Origin: an uncultured Clostridia bacterium
Lineage (GTDB): Bacteria > Bacillota > Clostridia > TANB77 > CAG-508
Reading direction: 5' to 3'
DNA: 12,245 nt
Assembly: GCA_944386315.1 (NCBI GenBank)
Contig: CALXAS010000030.1
Location: 1-12,245 of the forward strand
In this document: one piece after another, positions 1-6,931 of the stretch
Layout: each line of letters starts with the position of its first letter
Numbering within the stretch: position 1 is the stretch's first letter
Position numbers and translations under genes: made by a program
Notes under the pieces: model-generated
What the model saw: only the letters and a program-made list of their open reading frames with translations
The model's database searches: none
Told to the model about the DNA's origin: nothing

Positions 1-253
1 GTAAGGTATATAGCTTATCGCATATTACTTTTTCAGGAATCATTCCATAATAAGACAAAGCAAATTCAAATGATAAATAGGATGGTCCATATATGCTTCC
101 TGCCAACAAATAACCATTTACTGAAGAATCTGTTTCATATAAACCATTTATTATCTTTATTAAATTTCCTTTTTTTATTTCTCTACAAATTTTGGTATTT
201 TTGTTAGAATATTCCTTCAAATTTTCTTTTATTATACGACTTGTCAATATCAT
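1..253 (-). CDS. AbiEi-like type IV antitoxin, N-terminal part (runs off left edge)
   Basis: The minus-strand frame is open from an ATG at 253-251 to the window edge, giving 84 residues without a stop. SD AGAGGTG lies 5-6 nt upstream. The N-terminal half is a lysine-rich, winged-helix-like segment. Residues 48-75 contain GYLLAGSIYGPSYLSFEFAL and then SYYGMIPE, a pattern I recognise from AbiEi-family antitoxin N-terminal domains. In that family (type IV toxin-antitoxin, abortive phage infection) the protein represses its own operon and counteracts AbiEii, a nucleotidyltransferase-like toxin. The C-terminal antitoxin domain and any toxin gene would lie to the left, so the system cannot be confirmed here. 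A 45-bp palindrome covers its promoter and SD, which fits autorepression. It could instead be a stand-alone regulator with an AbiEi-type DNA-binding domain. Family call fairly sure; function inferred. Confidence 0.75.
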   Translation of the reverse strand, partial: MILTSRIIKENLKEYSNKNTKICREIKKGNLIKIINGLYETDSSVNGYLLAGSIYGPSYLSFEFALSYYGMIPEKVICDKLYTL

Positions 254-298
254 ATTTTCACCTCTTTTTATCATTTTATGATATTTTGTGGTGAAAAT
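254..298. promoter_or_regulatory. 45-bp interrupted palindrome over antitoxin promoter/SD (candidate operator)
   Basis: ATTTTCACC at 254-262 is perfectly matched by GGTGAAAAT at 290-298. TATCAT (269-274) and ATGATA (278-283) form an inner inverted repeat with the same centre at 276, and 264/288 also pair. The element ends one base before the antitoxin ATG, contains its SD, and is centred on the predicted -10. It could be a repressor operator, or in RNA an SD-sequestering hairpin if transcription starts further upstream. Confidence 0.65.
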
Positions 299-301
299 CA
301 A
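273..301 (-). promoter_or_regulatory. Predicted SigA promoter of the AbiEi-like gene
   Basis: Reading the minus strand, TTGATT (301-296) and TAAAAT (278-273) are separated by 17 nt. The start would fall near 266, leaving a leader of about 12 nt. The -10 is at the centre of the palindrome 254-298. Matches are 4/6 and 5/6 in AT-rich sequence, so this is moderate evidence. Confidence 0.45.
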
Positions 302-333
302 TACTTTTTTAAATTTTTTTCAAAAAATTTCCA

Positions 334-362
334 GTTTATTTTTTCCTACTTTGCACATTCTA
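334..362 (+). promoter_or_regulatory. Candidate SigG-type (forespore) promoter of the SASP gene
   Basis: CATTCTA at 356-362 fits the SigG -10 pattern CATNNTA. A weak -35-like GTTTA lies at 334-338 with a 17-nt spacer. SASP genes are classic SigG targets. A SigA-like TATAAT overlaps at 363-368 but has no good -35. Confidence 0.4.
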
Positions 363-415
363 TATAATGAAAAGTAAATTTTCAAATTTTAAATTTTCAG
401 GAGGTGAAACGAAAA

Positions 416-610
416 ATGACAAACAGTAATAAAAAAGTAATTCCAGAAGCAAGAGAAGCTCTAAATAAATTCAAATATGAAGTTGCTTCAGAAGTTGGTG
501 TAACTTTAAAAGATGGATATAATGGAAATATCTCTTCAAGAGATGCTGGTAGAATTGGTGGTAACATGGTAAAAAAATTAATAGAGCAAGCAGAAAGCCA
601 AATGAAATAA
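416..610 (+). CDS. Alpha/beta-type small acid-soluble spore protein (SASP)
   Basis: A 64-residue protein that coats and protects DNA in the dormant spore and is degraded at germination. The family pattern is clear: A-L-N-K-F-K then YEVASE (21-26), the site cut by the germination protease GPR; GYNGNISSRDAG (34-45); and GGNMVKKLIEQAE (48-60). Length is typical for the family. The ATG at 416 is chosen over an in-frame GTG at 404 because AGGAGGTG (399-406) is the SD and would overlap that GTG; spacing to the ATG is 9 nt. It is monocistronic, with a possible SigG promoter upstream and a strong terminator right after the stop. It shows that the organism makes endospores or derives from one that did. 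Which paralogue it is (ssp letter) cannot be told from sequence alone. Confidence 0.95.
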   Translation: MTNSNKKVIPEAREALNKFKYEVASEVGVTLKDGYNGNISSRDAGRIGGNMVKKLIEQAESQMK

Positions 611-618
611 GCATTTTT

Positions 619-649
619 AAGAGCCTTTTTCAAGGCTCTTTTCTTTTTA
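619..649 (+). terminator. Rho-independent terminator of the SASP gene
   Basis: AAGAGCCTT (619-627) pairs perfectly with AAGGCTCTT (632-640) around a TTTC loop, followed by a T-rich tail. On the opposite strand the stem is followed by A-rich sequence, so it would not obviously stop the convergent glycosyltransferase transcript. Confidence 0.9.
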
Positions 650-2317
650 GGTTACAAACACATATAAATTTCCATACTGATATCTATCGTATCCTTTTTC
701 TTCCATATAGCTTACTACATCATTATATTCCATAGAAAGAATGATAATTCCTTTTTCCTGACTAAAATCTATTTGTTTCAATTTTTCTTTATCTTCTGCT
801 ATATAATAATTGTAATAGTAATAATTTCCTAACTTATGGGTTTCTTTTACTCCATAATATTCTTTTTGTTGCCACGTATCCATAAATTCATAAGGCGACA
901 TTTTTAAACTCAATGCTGTATAAATATAAGGAGAGGTTTCGTCTACCATAACATATTTTTTACAATTTTTTGCTATTTCATTTTCTTCTATTTCTTCTGT
1001 TAATCTTATTAAGTATTGGTCTGTATACCAACTCATTGAAGAATATTTTGCATAAACAAAATAGTATTTTAATTCGAATTGAATAAAGAAAATAGTAATA
1101 AAAACAAATGCAACAAGGCAGAGCCATTTAGAATATTTTACAATTTCTAGAACAGCCAATGTCACAAAATATAGGATGGGGATATACAAAACATTTGCTT
1201 TGTTCGCTGTACCTATCGTAGTACACAATAATCCTAAAGACAATGTAGTAAAGGCAATTACAAAAACCGCAGTAATACTATATTGCTTTTGCTTTATTGC
1301 TCTGTATGTTTTCTTTATTCCTATAATAAACCCCAATAAAAATAAAGGAACATAAGCTGGATAAATTGCATTTTCCGTGAAAAATATGACCTTTATACTT
1401 TCTAACCCTGTTTCCCATATATTTTTTATTGCTATTTGGCTAGCTCTAAAGTCCTCCAAAATTGGAAAAGTAAAAATACCTATCTTTGTAGTATGTGCTA
1501 TGCCAAAATTAACCAATAAAAAATAAATGAGTGGCATTGCCAAAAGGATAATTGGAAGGGCAAATAGGCATATTTGCTTTATTTTTATCTTTTTTATCCA
1601 TAGCATATATATGCTCCAAACCACCAAAAAGAAAGGCATTGTTATCCACGACAAACAATACGTATACAAAGTAATTCCTACAGATAGTCCAGCCAATAGA
1701 TATTGATAATTTTTTTCTGCTTTCTGCATCAGCCATAAACTTAGCATAAACATTCCTGCATACAAATTACAATCTAAAGCTTCTCTAGGGGAAAAAATAT
1801 TCCATGGGCAAGTAATGATAAAAAAGGTAAATATTAGTGCTGTTTTTTTATTTTTTGCTTTAGCTACTAGTAAATACGACGCCACTAAACCTACCAGATA
1901 AACCAATAATGCTGGTATGCGATAAGCAAAAATATTACTACCTAATATTTTTATAAAGAAAGCTGCCATATAGCAACAAAGTACGCTTTGTCCATTTCCA
2001 AAGTTAGGAAGATATACTGGAAACGAGTTTAAATATCTATCTGTCCCATAATTAGCTATACAATGGGCATCATATGCCATTGCTGCTTCATCTACTCCTA
2101 TGTATACGGGTAATGTACCAAATTGATAGATTACGCTAATCAAAAGAAGCACTATAAAAAAGCACCATATTTTTTTATAGTGTTGGTTACAAAACGCATC
2201 TATGCTCTTATCTATGGTAAATATTTTTCCTTTTTTGTTTGCTCTATATTGCAGTATTTGTATTACTATTGCAGATATAATTAAAATAAGAACGAAAACA
2301 TAATTTAATAATTTCAC
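647..2317 (-). CDS. GT39/PMT-like (GT-C fold) membrane glycosyltransferase
   Basis: A 556-residue polytopic membrane protein. A first helix (about 4-23) is followed by a short loop and a second helix (about 50-66). The first extracellular loop then has G-V-D-E-A-A-M-A-Y-D-A with D76-E77, the acidic pair typical of GT-C enzymes of the PMT/ArnT type, which use lipid-linked sugars. Many further helices run to about residue 410, followed by a soluble C-terminal part of about 145 residues rich in Tyr and Glu. The likely role is transfer of a sugar from a polyprenyl-phosphate donor to a cell-envelope polymer or protein outside the membrane. Donor and acceptor are not evident. The start is GTG (2317-2315) with a weak SD (AAAGGG). 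It appears monocistronic, with its own promoter at 2350-2379. Family call good; substrate unknown. Confidence 0.8.
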   Translation of the reverse strand: MKLLNYVFVLILIISAIVIQILQYRANKKGKIFTIDKSIDAFCNQHYKKIWCFFIVLLLISVIYQFGTLPVYIGVDEAAMAYDAHCIANYGTDRYLNSFPVYLPNFGNGQSVLCCYMAAFFIKILGSNIFAYRIPALLVYLVGLVASYLLVAKAKNKKTALIFTFFIITCPWNIFSPREALDCNLYAGMFMLSLWLMQKAEKNYQYLLAGLSVGITLYTYCLSWITMPFFLVVWSIYMLWIKKIKIKQICLFALPIILLAMPLIYFLLVNFGIAHTTKIGIFTFPILEDFRASQIAIKNIWETGLESIKVIFFTENAIYPAYVPLFLLGFIIGIKKTYRAIKQKQYSITAVFVIAFTTLSLGLLCTTIGTANKANVLYIPILYFVTLAVLEIVKYSKWLCLVAFVFITIFFIQFELKYYFVYAKYSSMSWYTDQYLIRLTEEIEENEIAKNCKKYVMVDETSPYIYTALSLKMSPYEFMDTWQQKEYYGVKETHKLGNYYYYNYYIAEDKEKLKQIDFSQEKGIIILSMEYNDVVSYMEEKGYDRYQYGNLYVFVT

Positions 2318-2349
2318 TTATCTTTTTCCCTTTCCATTTTCTTAAAGTA

Positions 2350-2379
2350 ATTATATCATTAGCATTTCAAAAAAGACAA
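2350..2379 (-). promoter_or_regulatory. SigA promoter of the GT39-like gene
   Basis: On the minus strand, TTGTCT (2379-2374) and a perfect TATAAT (2355-2350) are 18 nt apart. It lies 33 nt upstream of the GTG start and beyond the hairpin that ends the hpf transcript. Confidence 0.65.
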
Positions 2380-2408
2380 GTAAAATGTAGAAAAAAAGAA
2401 GATACCTA

Positions 2409-2431
2409 AAGACTGCTTAAAAAGCAGCCTT
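2409..2431 (-). terminator. Stem-loop after hpf, probable terminator
   Basis: Minus-strand AAGGCTGCTT and AAGCAGTCTT form a 10-bp stem with one G-U pair and a 3-nt loop, about 20 nt after the hpf stop. The T-tract (around 2390-2400) is offset by about 9 nt, so termination may be inefficient and could let hpf transcription reach the glycosyltransferase. Confidence 0.5.
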
Positions 2432-2451
2432 GGTACCCTCTCTTTTCTTTT

Positions 2452-2988
2452 TTATGCTTCTGGTTCTACTAAACCAAAGTTCTTTCCATCTTTTAAACGA
2501 TAAATCACATTTACTCTTTCTGTTTCTATATTAATAAATACTAAAAACTGATTTTGTGGTTTTGCTTCTAACTCTAATTTTGCATCTTCTGGTGCCATTG
2601 GTTTAATGCTGTAATAAATTGTTTTTATAATTTCATCTTCTACCGGATGTTCTTCTACTTTATTCATAGCTTCTTTTAAACGAATGGATTCTGTCATATT
2701 TTGTTTATCTTTTTTGGTTTTCATTTTTCTAACTTGACCTTCTAAGATATCAATATCTTTATCGATAGAAGCATATAAGTCTTTATGAGCTGTTACTGCT
2801 CTAAAAACATCTCCTTCGGCTGTTGTAACATGCATTTCTGCCACTTGCTCATTTCCTTCTGTTTTGATGGTAGCAAGTACCTCAAAATCCTCTCCAAAAT
2901 ATTTTTCTAGTCTTTCCGATTTCCTTTCTATATAATCTTTAATGGATTCTGTAGCTTTTAGCTCTTTTCCTGTTATTTTAATATTCAT
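2452..2988 (-). CDS. hpf: Ribosome hibernation promoting factor, long form (HPF)
   Basis: A 178-residue two-domain protein. The N-terminal S30AE/YfiA domain (about 1-100) begins MNIKITGKEL and binds the decoding region of the 30S subunit. A linker (about 100-120) leads to the C-terminal dimerisation domain (about 123-178) with YYSIKPMAPEDAKLEL and, later, R-L-K-D-G-K-N-F-G-L-V-E-P. The long form pairs two 70S ribosomes into inactive 100S dimers in slow-growing cells. The ATG at 2988 is chosen because AAAGGAG lies 7-8 nt upstream. A longer in-frame start at 3063 would add 25 residues that overlap the promoter and are not family-like. It is divergent from rpsT, each gene having a near-consensus promoter in the shared 227-bp intergenic region. 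No stress-sigma promoter is obvious. Confidence 0.95.
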   Translation of the reverse strand: MNIKITGKELKATESIKDYIERKSERLEKYFGEDFEVLATIKTEGNEQVAEMHVTTAEGDVFRAVTAHKDLYASIDKDIDILEGQVRKMKTKKDKQNMTESIRLKEAMNKVEEHPVEDEIIKTIYYSIKPMAPEDAKLELEAKPQNQFLVFINIETERVNVIYRLKDGKNFGLVEPEA

Positions 2989-3034
2989 AACAATCGCTCC
3001 TTTCTGTTTTGCTCTTTTGTTTTTTCGTATCTTT

Positions 3035-3063
3035 ATTATACCTTGTTTTAGAAAATATTTCAA
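3035..3063 (-). promoter_or_regulatory. SigA promoter of hpf
   Basis: On the minus strand, TTGAAA (3063-3058) and TATAAT (3040-3035) are separated by exactly 17 nt, with matches of 5/6 and 6/6. The 5' leader is about 40 nt. This placement argues against the longer hpf start at 3063. Confidence 0.8.
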
Positions 3064-3142
3064 ACATTTTGCTCATTTTTTTGCAATATTCACAAATTTT
3101 TCATGAATTTTCCATTTTTTTAAATCATTTTTCCTGAATCTC

Positions 3143-3171
3143 TTGCCAAAATGGGAATTTTGTGATAGAAT
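3143..3171 (+). promoter_or_regulatory. SigA promoter of rpsT with extended -10
   Basis: TTGCCA (3143-3148) and TAGAAT (3166-3171) are 17 nt apart, with TGA just before the -10 (extended -10). A 6-bp inverted repeat CAAAAT-GGGA-ATTTTG (3147-3162) fills the spacer; it may be chance in such AT-rich DNA. Confidence 0.75.
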
Positions 3172-3215
3172 TTTATTTGCTAAATTGTAGTAACAAAAAA
3201 GGGAGGTGCAAAACG

Positions 3216-3482
3216 ATGCCAAATATTAAATCAGCTATCAAACGTGTTAATGTGATTGAAAAGAAAACATTAAGAAATAATATGATAAAATCAGCTTATA
3301 AAACAGCTATTAGAAGATTTGAAGAAGCTTTAGCTGCTGGAAACAAAGAAGAAGCTACTAAATTATTTTCAGAAGCTACTAAAAAAATAGACCAAGCTTG
3401 CACAAAAGGTGTTATTGTAAAAAACACTGCAGCTAGAAAAAAATCTAATTTAGCTAAAAAATTAAATGCCATTGGCGCATAA
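3216..3482 (+). CDS. rpsT: 30S ribosomal protein bS20
   Basis: An 88-residue, Lys/Ala-rich, almost wholly helical protein starting MPNIKSAIKR, the standard bS20 beginning. The family core N-T-A-A-R-K-K-S-N-L-A-K-K-L is at residues 70-83. bS20 binds 16S rRNA early in 30S assembly. Length equals the family norm. The ATG at 3216 is chosen over an upstream in-frame ATG (3162) because GGGAGGTG (3201-3208) sits 7 nt ahead of it, and the upstream ATG lies within the promoter. It is transcribed alone from 3143-3171 and ends at a 13-bp terminator stem. I see no obvious leader structure of the kind used for ribosomal-protein autoregulation. Confidence 0.97.
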   Translation: MPNIKSAIKRVNVIEKKTLRNNMIKSAYKTAIRRFEEALAAGNKEEATKLFSEATKKIDQACTKGVIVKNTAARKKSNLAKKLNAIGA

Positions 3483-3517
3483 GAAAATAAAAGATTGTGC
3501 ACAGTTTTTTATTGAAA

Positions 3518-3556
3518 ATAGAAAGGTACTGTTTCGTAGTACCTTTCTATCTTTTT
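3518..3556 (+). terminator. Rho-independent terminator of rpsT
   Basis: ATAGAAAGGTACT (3518-3530) and AGTACCTTTCTAT (3538-3550) form a perfect 13-bp stem with a 7-nt loop, followed by CTTTTTG. Confidence 0.92.
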
Positions 3557-3570
3557 GCCTTATATTTCCA

Positions 3571-3599
3571 TTGCTATTGTCCTTATTTCATGGTAACAT
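3571..3599 (+). promoter_or_regulatory. Possible SigA promoter of the 85-aa membrane protein gene
   Basis: TTGCTA (3571-3576) and TAACAT (3594-3599) are 17 nt apart, with TGG before the -10. A TATAGT at 3605-3610 is an alternative -10 but lacks a -35 at proper distance. Weak matches. Confidence 0.35.
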
Positions 3600-3626
3600 A
3601 AAGGTATAGTAGAATGGAGGTAAGTT

Positions 3627-3884
3627 ATGAAATGGATACATAGTTTAACACAAGAAATAAAAAGTTTTGATAAAAAAACATCTTTTATTTTGAGAAAAGG
3701 TCTATTATTTTCTTTATTACTAGGGTTATTTTCCACTCTTTTACTTGCTTTTTACAATGGTATTTTTGCATTTCCCATCCTATTCAAAATAGGAATTTCT
3801 TTATTACAAACTAGCCTTATGTTCGCTGTTACTTTTTTTATTTGCGCCCTTGGATTTGATACCATTAAAAAGGAATGGAATTAA
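3627..3884 (+). CDS. Small two-helix membrane protein, function unknown
   Basis: An 85-residue protein that I do not recognise. It has a charged N-terminus (1-23, K/R/E/D rich), a hydrophobic helix at about 24-43, a short turn (Y-N-G), and a second hydrophobic stretch at about 46-75, then a short charged tail KKEWN. The pattern suggests a helical hairpin in the membrane with both ends on the cytoplasmic side. GGAGGT at 3616-3621 lies 5 nt before the ATG, so translation is well supported. It sits alone between the rpsT terminator and the convergent end of gatB, with a possible promoter of its own. There is no signal peptidase or lipobox motif and no catalytic motif. Codon use resembles its neighbours. 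Confidence 0.7.
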   Translation: MKWIHSLTQEIKSFDKKTSFILRKGLLFSLLLGLFSTLLLAFYNGIFAFPILFKIGISLLQTSLMFAVTFFICALGFDTIKKEWN

Positions 3885-3887
3885 AAG

Positions 3888-3935
3888 AAAAAATAAAGTA
3901 TCTATGTTTTCATAAATACTTTATTTTTTTTGCTT
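3888..3935. terminator. Bidirectional terminator between the 85-aa gene and gatB
   Basis: AAAAAATAAAGTAT (3888-3901) pairs with ATACTTTATTTTTT (3916-3929), and TATG/CATA pairs inside the loop. Both strands carry a T-run after the stem: plus strand to about 3931, minus strand back through TTTTTTCTTTT. It fits a shared terminator for converging genes. Confidence 0.8.
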
Positions 3936-3938
3936 TAT

Positions 3939-3976
3939 GAACTTTAAGGAACATCCCTAAAGTTCCCTCAAAGTTC
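3939..3976. repeat. Nested inverted repeat just after gatB
   Basis: The outer arms GAACTTT (3939-3945) and AAAGTTC (3970-3976) enclose the inner arms GGAAC (3948-3952) and GTTCC (3962-3966). The plus strand is followed by T-rich sequence (to 3989), so it may serve as a backup terminator. On the gatB strand it has no T-tail and may protect the mRNA 3' end. Confidence 0.5.
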
Positions 3977-3979
3977 AGT

Positions 3980-5422
3980 TTATTTTTTTAATTCTTCTAG
4001 GAACATTTTATTTAACATTTGTGGGTTTGCTTTTCCTTTGGTCTCTTTCATTGCTTGTCCCACTAAAAATCCTAACGCTTTATCTTTTCCTGCTTTATAA
4101 TCTGCTATGGATTGAGGATTTGCTTCTAATACTTTCTTTACCACTTCCCCGATAGCTCCCTCATCTGAAATTTGAATCCATCCTTTTTCTTTTATGATTT
4201 CTTCTGGATCTTTTGGATTTTCAAATAATTCTGTAATTACTTTTTTACCTATAGCAGAACTGATAGTTCCTTTTTCTATTAATTGTATCATTTTTGCTAA
4301 TTGTTCTGCTGTAAATGGAATAGCATCTGGTTCTAACTCTTTTTCATTTAGTATTCTAGAAACATCGGATAATAGCCAGTTAGCTACTGCTTTTGGGCTT
4401 TTGCAAATTGCTTCTGCTTCTTCAAATAAATTAGATAAATATTTGGATGCTGTTAGTAAATTACTATCTTTTTGAGATAATCCATATTCTTCTATATATC
4501 TTTGTTTTCTACTTTCTGGTAATTCTGGTAGACTTTCTTTCATAGCTTGGATATATTCTTCTGAAAGACGAATCGCTACTAAATCTGGGTCTGGGAAATA
4601 ACGGTAGTCTTGTGCATCTTCTTTATCTCTCATAGAAAATGTTTTTCCAGATACATCATCCCATCTTAGAGTTTCTTGCTCAATCGTTCCTCCTTCTTCT
4701 AATATATCTATTTGCCTATCTGCCTCATACTCAATGGCTCTTATAATAGAACGGAAAGAGTTCATATTTTTCATTTCTGTACGGGTTCCATATTTCTCTT
4801 CTCCTTTTTTTCTGACAGATACGTTTACATCTGCACGGAAAGAACCTTCTTGCATTTTACAGTCTGATACTTCTATATATTCCAAAATAGATTTTAGTTT
4901 TTTCAAGTAAGCATCTACTTCTTCTGTAGTACGTAAATCTGGTTCGGAAACAATTTCAATAAGGGGTACTCCTGCTCTATTTAAATCTACTAAGCTTCCT
5001 CCACCAAATTCATTATGATTTAACTTTCCTGCATCTTCTTCTATATGGATACGTGTTAAACGAATTTTTTTCTTTTCTCCTTCTCCTGTTTCAATCTCTA
5101 TATAACCATGCTCACAAAGAGGTTTATCAAATTGAGAAATTTGATAAGATTTAGGAAGGTCTGGATAAAAATAGTTTTTTCTATCATTTTTACTATCTCT
5201 TGCAATCTCGCAATTGGTTGCAAGACCTGCTTTTACAGCATATTCTACTACTTTTTCATTAAGCACAGGAAGTGTTCCAGGCATTGCCATACAAATAGGA
5301 CAAGTATGTGTATTAGGCTCTCCTCCAAATTCTGTAGGACAACTGCAAAAGATTTTTGTTTTTGTAGAAAGCTCTGCATGCACTTCTAATCCCATTACTA
5401 TCTCATAATCATTATTTTTCAA
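3980..5422 (-). CDS. gatB: Asp-tRNA(Asn)/Glu-tRNA(Gln) amidotransferase subunit B
   Basis: 480 residues from a TTG start. GatB is the tRNA-binding and kinase subunit of GatCAB: it phosphorylates misacylated Glu-tRNA(Gln) or Asp-tRNA(Asn), which is then amidated with ammonia from GatA. It has the family opening E-I-V-M-G-L-E-V-H-A-E-L, a zinc-site cysteine set C26, C28, C41 and C44, and the substrate-loop motif A-G-V-P-L-I-E-I-V-S-E-P-D. The C-terminal GatB/YqeY tail domain (about 330-478) ends G-K-A-N-P-Q-M-L-N-K-M. The start is a judgement: an in-frame GTG at 5431 directly abuts the SD AAAGG with no spacer, while the TTG at 5422 has AAAGGGTGA about 5 nt upstream and gives a family-like N-terminus. 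It is last in gatCAB, 15 nt after gatA. Confidence 0.95.
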   Translation of the reverse strand: MKNNDYEIVMGLEVHAELSTKTKIFCSCPTEFGGEPNTHTCPICMAMPGTLPVLNEKVVEYAVKAGLATNCEIARDSKNDRKNYFYPDLPKSYQISQFDKPLCEHGYIEIETGEGEKKKIRLTRIHIEEDAGKLNHNEFGGGSLVDLNRAGVPLIEIVSEPDLRTTEEVDAYLKKLKSILEYIEVSDCKMQEGSFRADVNVSVRKKGEEKYGTRTEMKNMNSFRSIIRAIEYEADRQIDILEEGGTIEQETLRWDDVSGKTFSMRDKEDAQDYRYFPDPDLVAIRLSEEYIQAMKESLPELPESRKQRYIEEYGLSQKDSNLLTASKYLSNLFEEAEAICKSPKAVANWLLSDVSRILNEKELEPDAIPFTAEQLAKMIQLIEKGTISSAIGKKVITELFENPKDPEEIIKEKGWIQISDEGAIGEVVKKVLEANPQSIADYKAGKDKALGFLVGQAMKETKGKANPQMLNKMFLEELKK

Positions 5423-5437
5423 CCTTCTCACCCTTTC

Positions 5438-6907
5438 TTATTTTTTAAATTCTGGTCTATATTTTTTTCTAAATTCTATTTTTTGTTCAAATGTATAAGC
5501 TGCTTGCAAAAGTGTTTCCTCGCTAAATTTTGGTCCAATTAACTGCATTCCAATTGGCATTTGCTTACTGTTTACTCCACATGGAATAGAGATACCTGGA
5601 AGTCCTGCTATATTTACAGAAACGGTACAAATATCTGCTAAATACATTTCTAAAGGATTATTCGATTTTGTTCCTATCTCAAAAGCAACATTTGGTGCAG
5701 TTGGTGTTAATAGGAAATCATATTTTTGGAAAGCCTCTTCAAATTCTTTCTTTACTAGTGTTCTTACTTGTTGTGCTTTTTTATAGTAAGCATCATAATA
5801 GCCAGAAGATAACACATAAGTTCCCAAAATAATTCTTCTTTTTACTTCTGCTCCAAATCCTTCACTTCTGGAATGACGATATAACTCTTTTAAATTATTG
5901 TAATTTGGTGTACGATAGCCATAACGAATTCCATCAAATCTTCCTAAATTAGAACTTGCTTCTGCACAAGCTATGATATAATAGGTAGCTAGAGCATAGT
6001 TTGCAATATCTAAAGAACATTCTTCTACCGTTGCTCCTAATTCTTGATAAGTTTGAATGGCTTTTTCTAATGCTTCTTTTACCTCTTTATCAATTCCTTC
6101 TCCAAAATATTCTTTTGGAATTCCTATTCTCATTCCTTTTACATCATTACGAATGGCTTTTGTATAATCCACTTTTTCTCTGTTTTCTGATGTAGTGTCT
6201 TTTTCATCATGTCCTGTTATCACATTTAACAGCATAGCACAATCTTCTACATCTTTTGTAATAGGTCCTATTTGATCTAAGGAAGAGGCAAACGCTACTA
6301 ATCCATAACGAGAAACTAAGCCATAGGTAGGTTTTAATCCTACTACACCACAAAAAGAGGCCGGCTGACGAATAGAACCTCCTGTATCGGAGCCTAATGC
6401 CCAAGGTACTAAATCTGCTGCTACTGCTGCTGCACTACCTCCTGATGAGCCACCTGGTACAGCATTTAAATTCCATGGATTTCTTGTTTTTTGAAATGCA
6501 GAATATTCTGTAGAAGCTCCCATAGCAAATTCATCCATATTTAATTTTCCAAGTGTTATCATTCCTTCTGCTTTTATTTTCTCCATGACAGTAGCATCAT
6601 AAGGAGAAACAAAATTTTCTAACATTTTAGATGCACAAGTCGTTTTAATTCCTTTTGTACAAATATTGTCTTTAATTCCTATGGGAATACCTGCTAAACT
6701 TCCTATTTCTTCCCCTTTATCCACTTTTTGTTGTATTTCTGTGGATTGTTTTTCTGCATCTTCTGCTAAAATAGTAAGAAAAGCTTGTACATCTTTTTCT
6801 TTCTCTTCTATCCTTTTCGCATATGCCTTTGTAATTTCTGGCAAAGTTATCTCTTTTTTCTTTAACTTGTCCTGTAATTCATGCACGGTAAGCTCTGTTA
6901 TTTCCAT
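5438..6907 (-). CDS. gatA: Asp-tRNA(Asn)/Glu-tRNA(Gln) amidotransferase subunit A
   Basis: A 489-residue amidase-signature enzyme. It hydrolyses glutamine and channels the ammonia to GatB for amidation of misacylated tRNA. The Ser-cisSer-Lys triad is visible: K79 in GIPIGIKDN, S154 in PGGSSGGSAAA, and nucleophile S178 in GSDTGGSIRQP, at the same numbers as in the well-studied Staphylococcus aureus GatA. Length is normal and both ends are intact. The ATG at 6907-6905 has AAGGATGA about 8 nt upstream. It lies 24 nt after gatC and 15 nt before the chosen gatB start, so it is clearly translated within one operon. A complete GatCAB suggests the organism uses the indirect route to Gln-tRNA and/or Asn-tRNA. 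Which one cannot be decided without knowing whether GlnRS or AsnRS is encoded elsewhere. Confidence 0.97.
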   Translation of the reverse strand: MEITELTVHELQDKLKKKEITLPEITKAYAKRIEEKEKDVQAFLTILAEDAEKQSTEIQQKVDKGEEIGSLAGIPIGIKDNICTKGIKTTCASKMLENFVSPYDATVMEKIKAEGMITLGKLNMDEFAMGASTEYSAFQKTRNPWNLNAVPGGSSGGSAAAVAADLVPWALGSDTGGSIRQPASFCGVVGLKPTYGLVSRYGLVAFASSLDQIGPITKDVEDCAMLLNVITGHDEKDTTSENREKVDYTKAIRNDVKGMRIGIPKEYFGEGIDKEVKEALEKAIQTYQELGATVEECSLDIANYALATYYIIACAEASSNLGRFDGIRYGYRTPNYNNLKELYRHSRSEGFGAEVKRRIILGTYVLSSGYYDAYYKKAQQVRTLVKKEFEEAFQKYDFLLTPTAPNVAFEIGTKSNNPLEMYLADICTVSVNIAGLPGISIPCGVNSKQMPIGMQLIGPKFSEETLLQAAYTFEQKIEFRKKYRPEFKK

Positions 6908-6931
6908 CTTTTTTCATCCTTTCTTTCCCTC

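Noticed and set aside
2405..2445. T-box-like GAGGGTACCAAGG followed by a stem-loop on the minus strand
   Set aside because: The T-box core is not matched and no specifier stem is present. The next gene is a glycosyltransferase with its own promoter downstream of the hairpin.
2989..3063. Longer hpf start at 3063
   Set aside because: It overlaps the -35/-10 of the hpf promoter; AAAGGAG precedes the ATG at 2988, which begins the conserved MNIKITGK.
5108..5389. Plus-strand open frames opposite gatB, gatA and uvrC
   Set aside because: They have no SD, Cys/Phe/Ser-rich composition typical of antisense reading of AT-rich genes, and lie fully inside well-supported genes.
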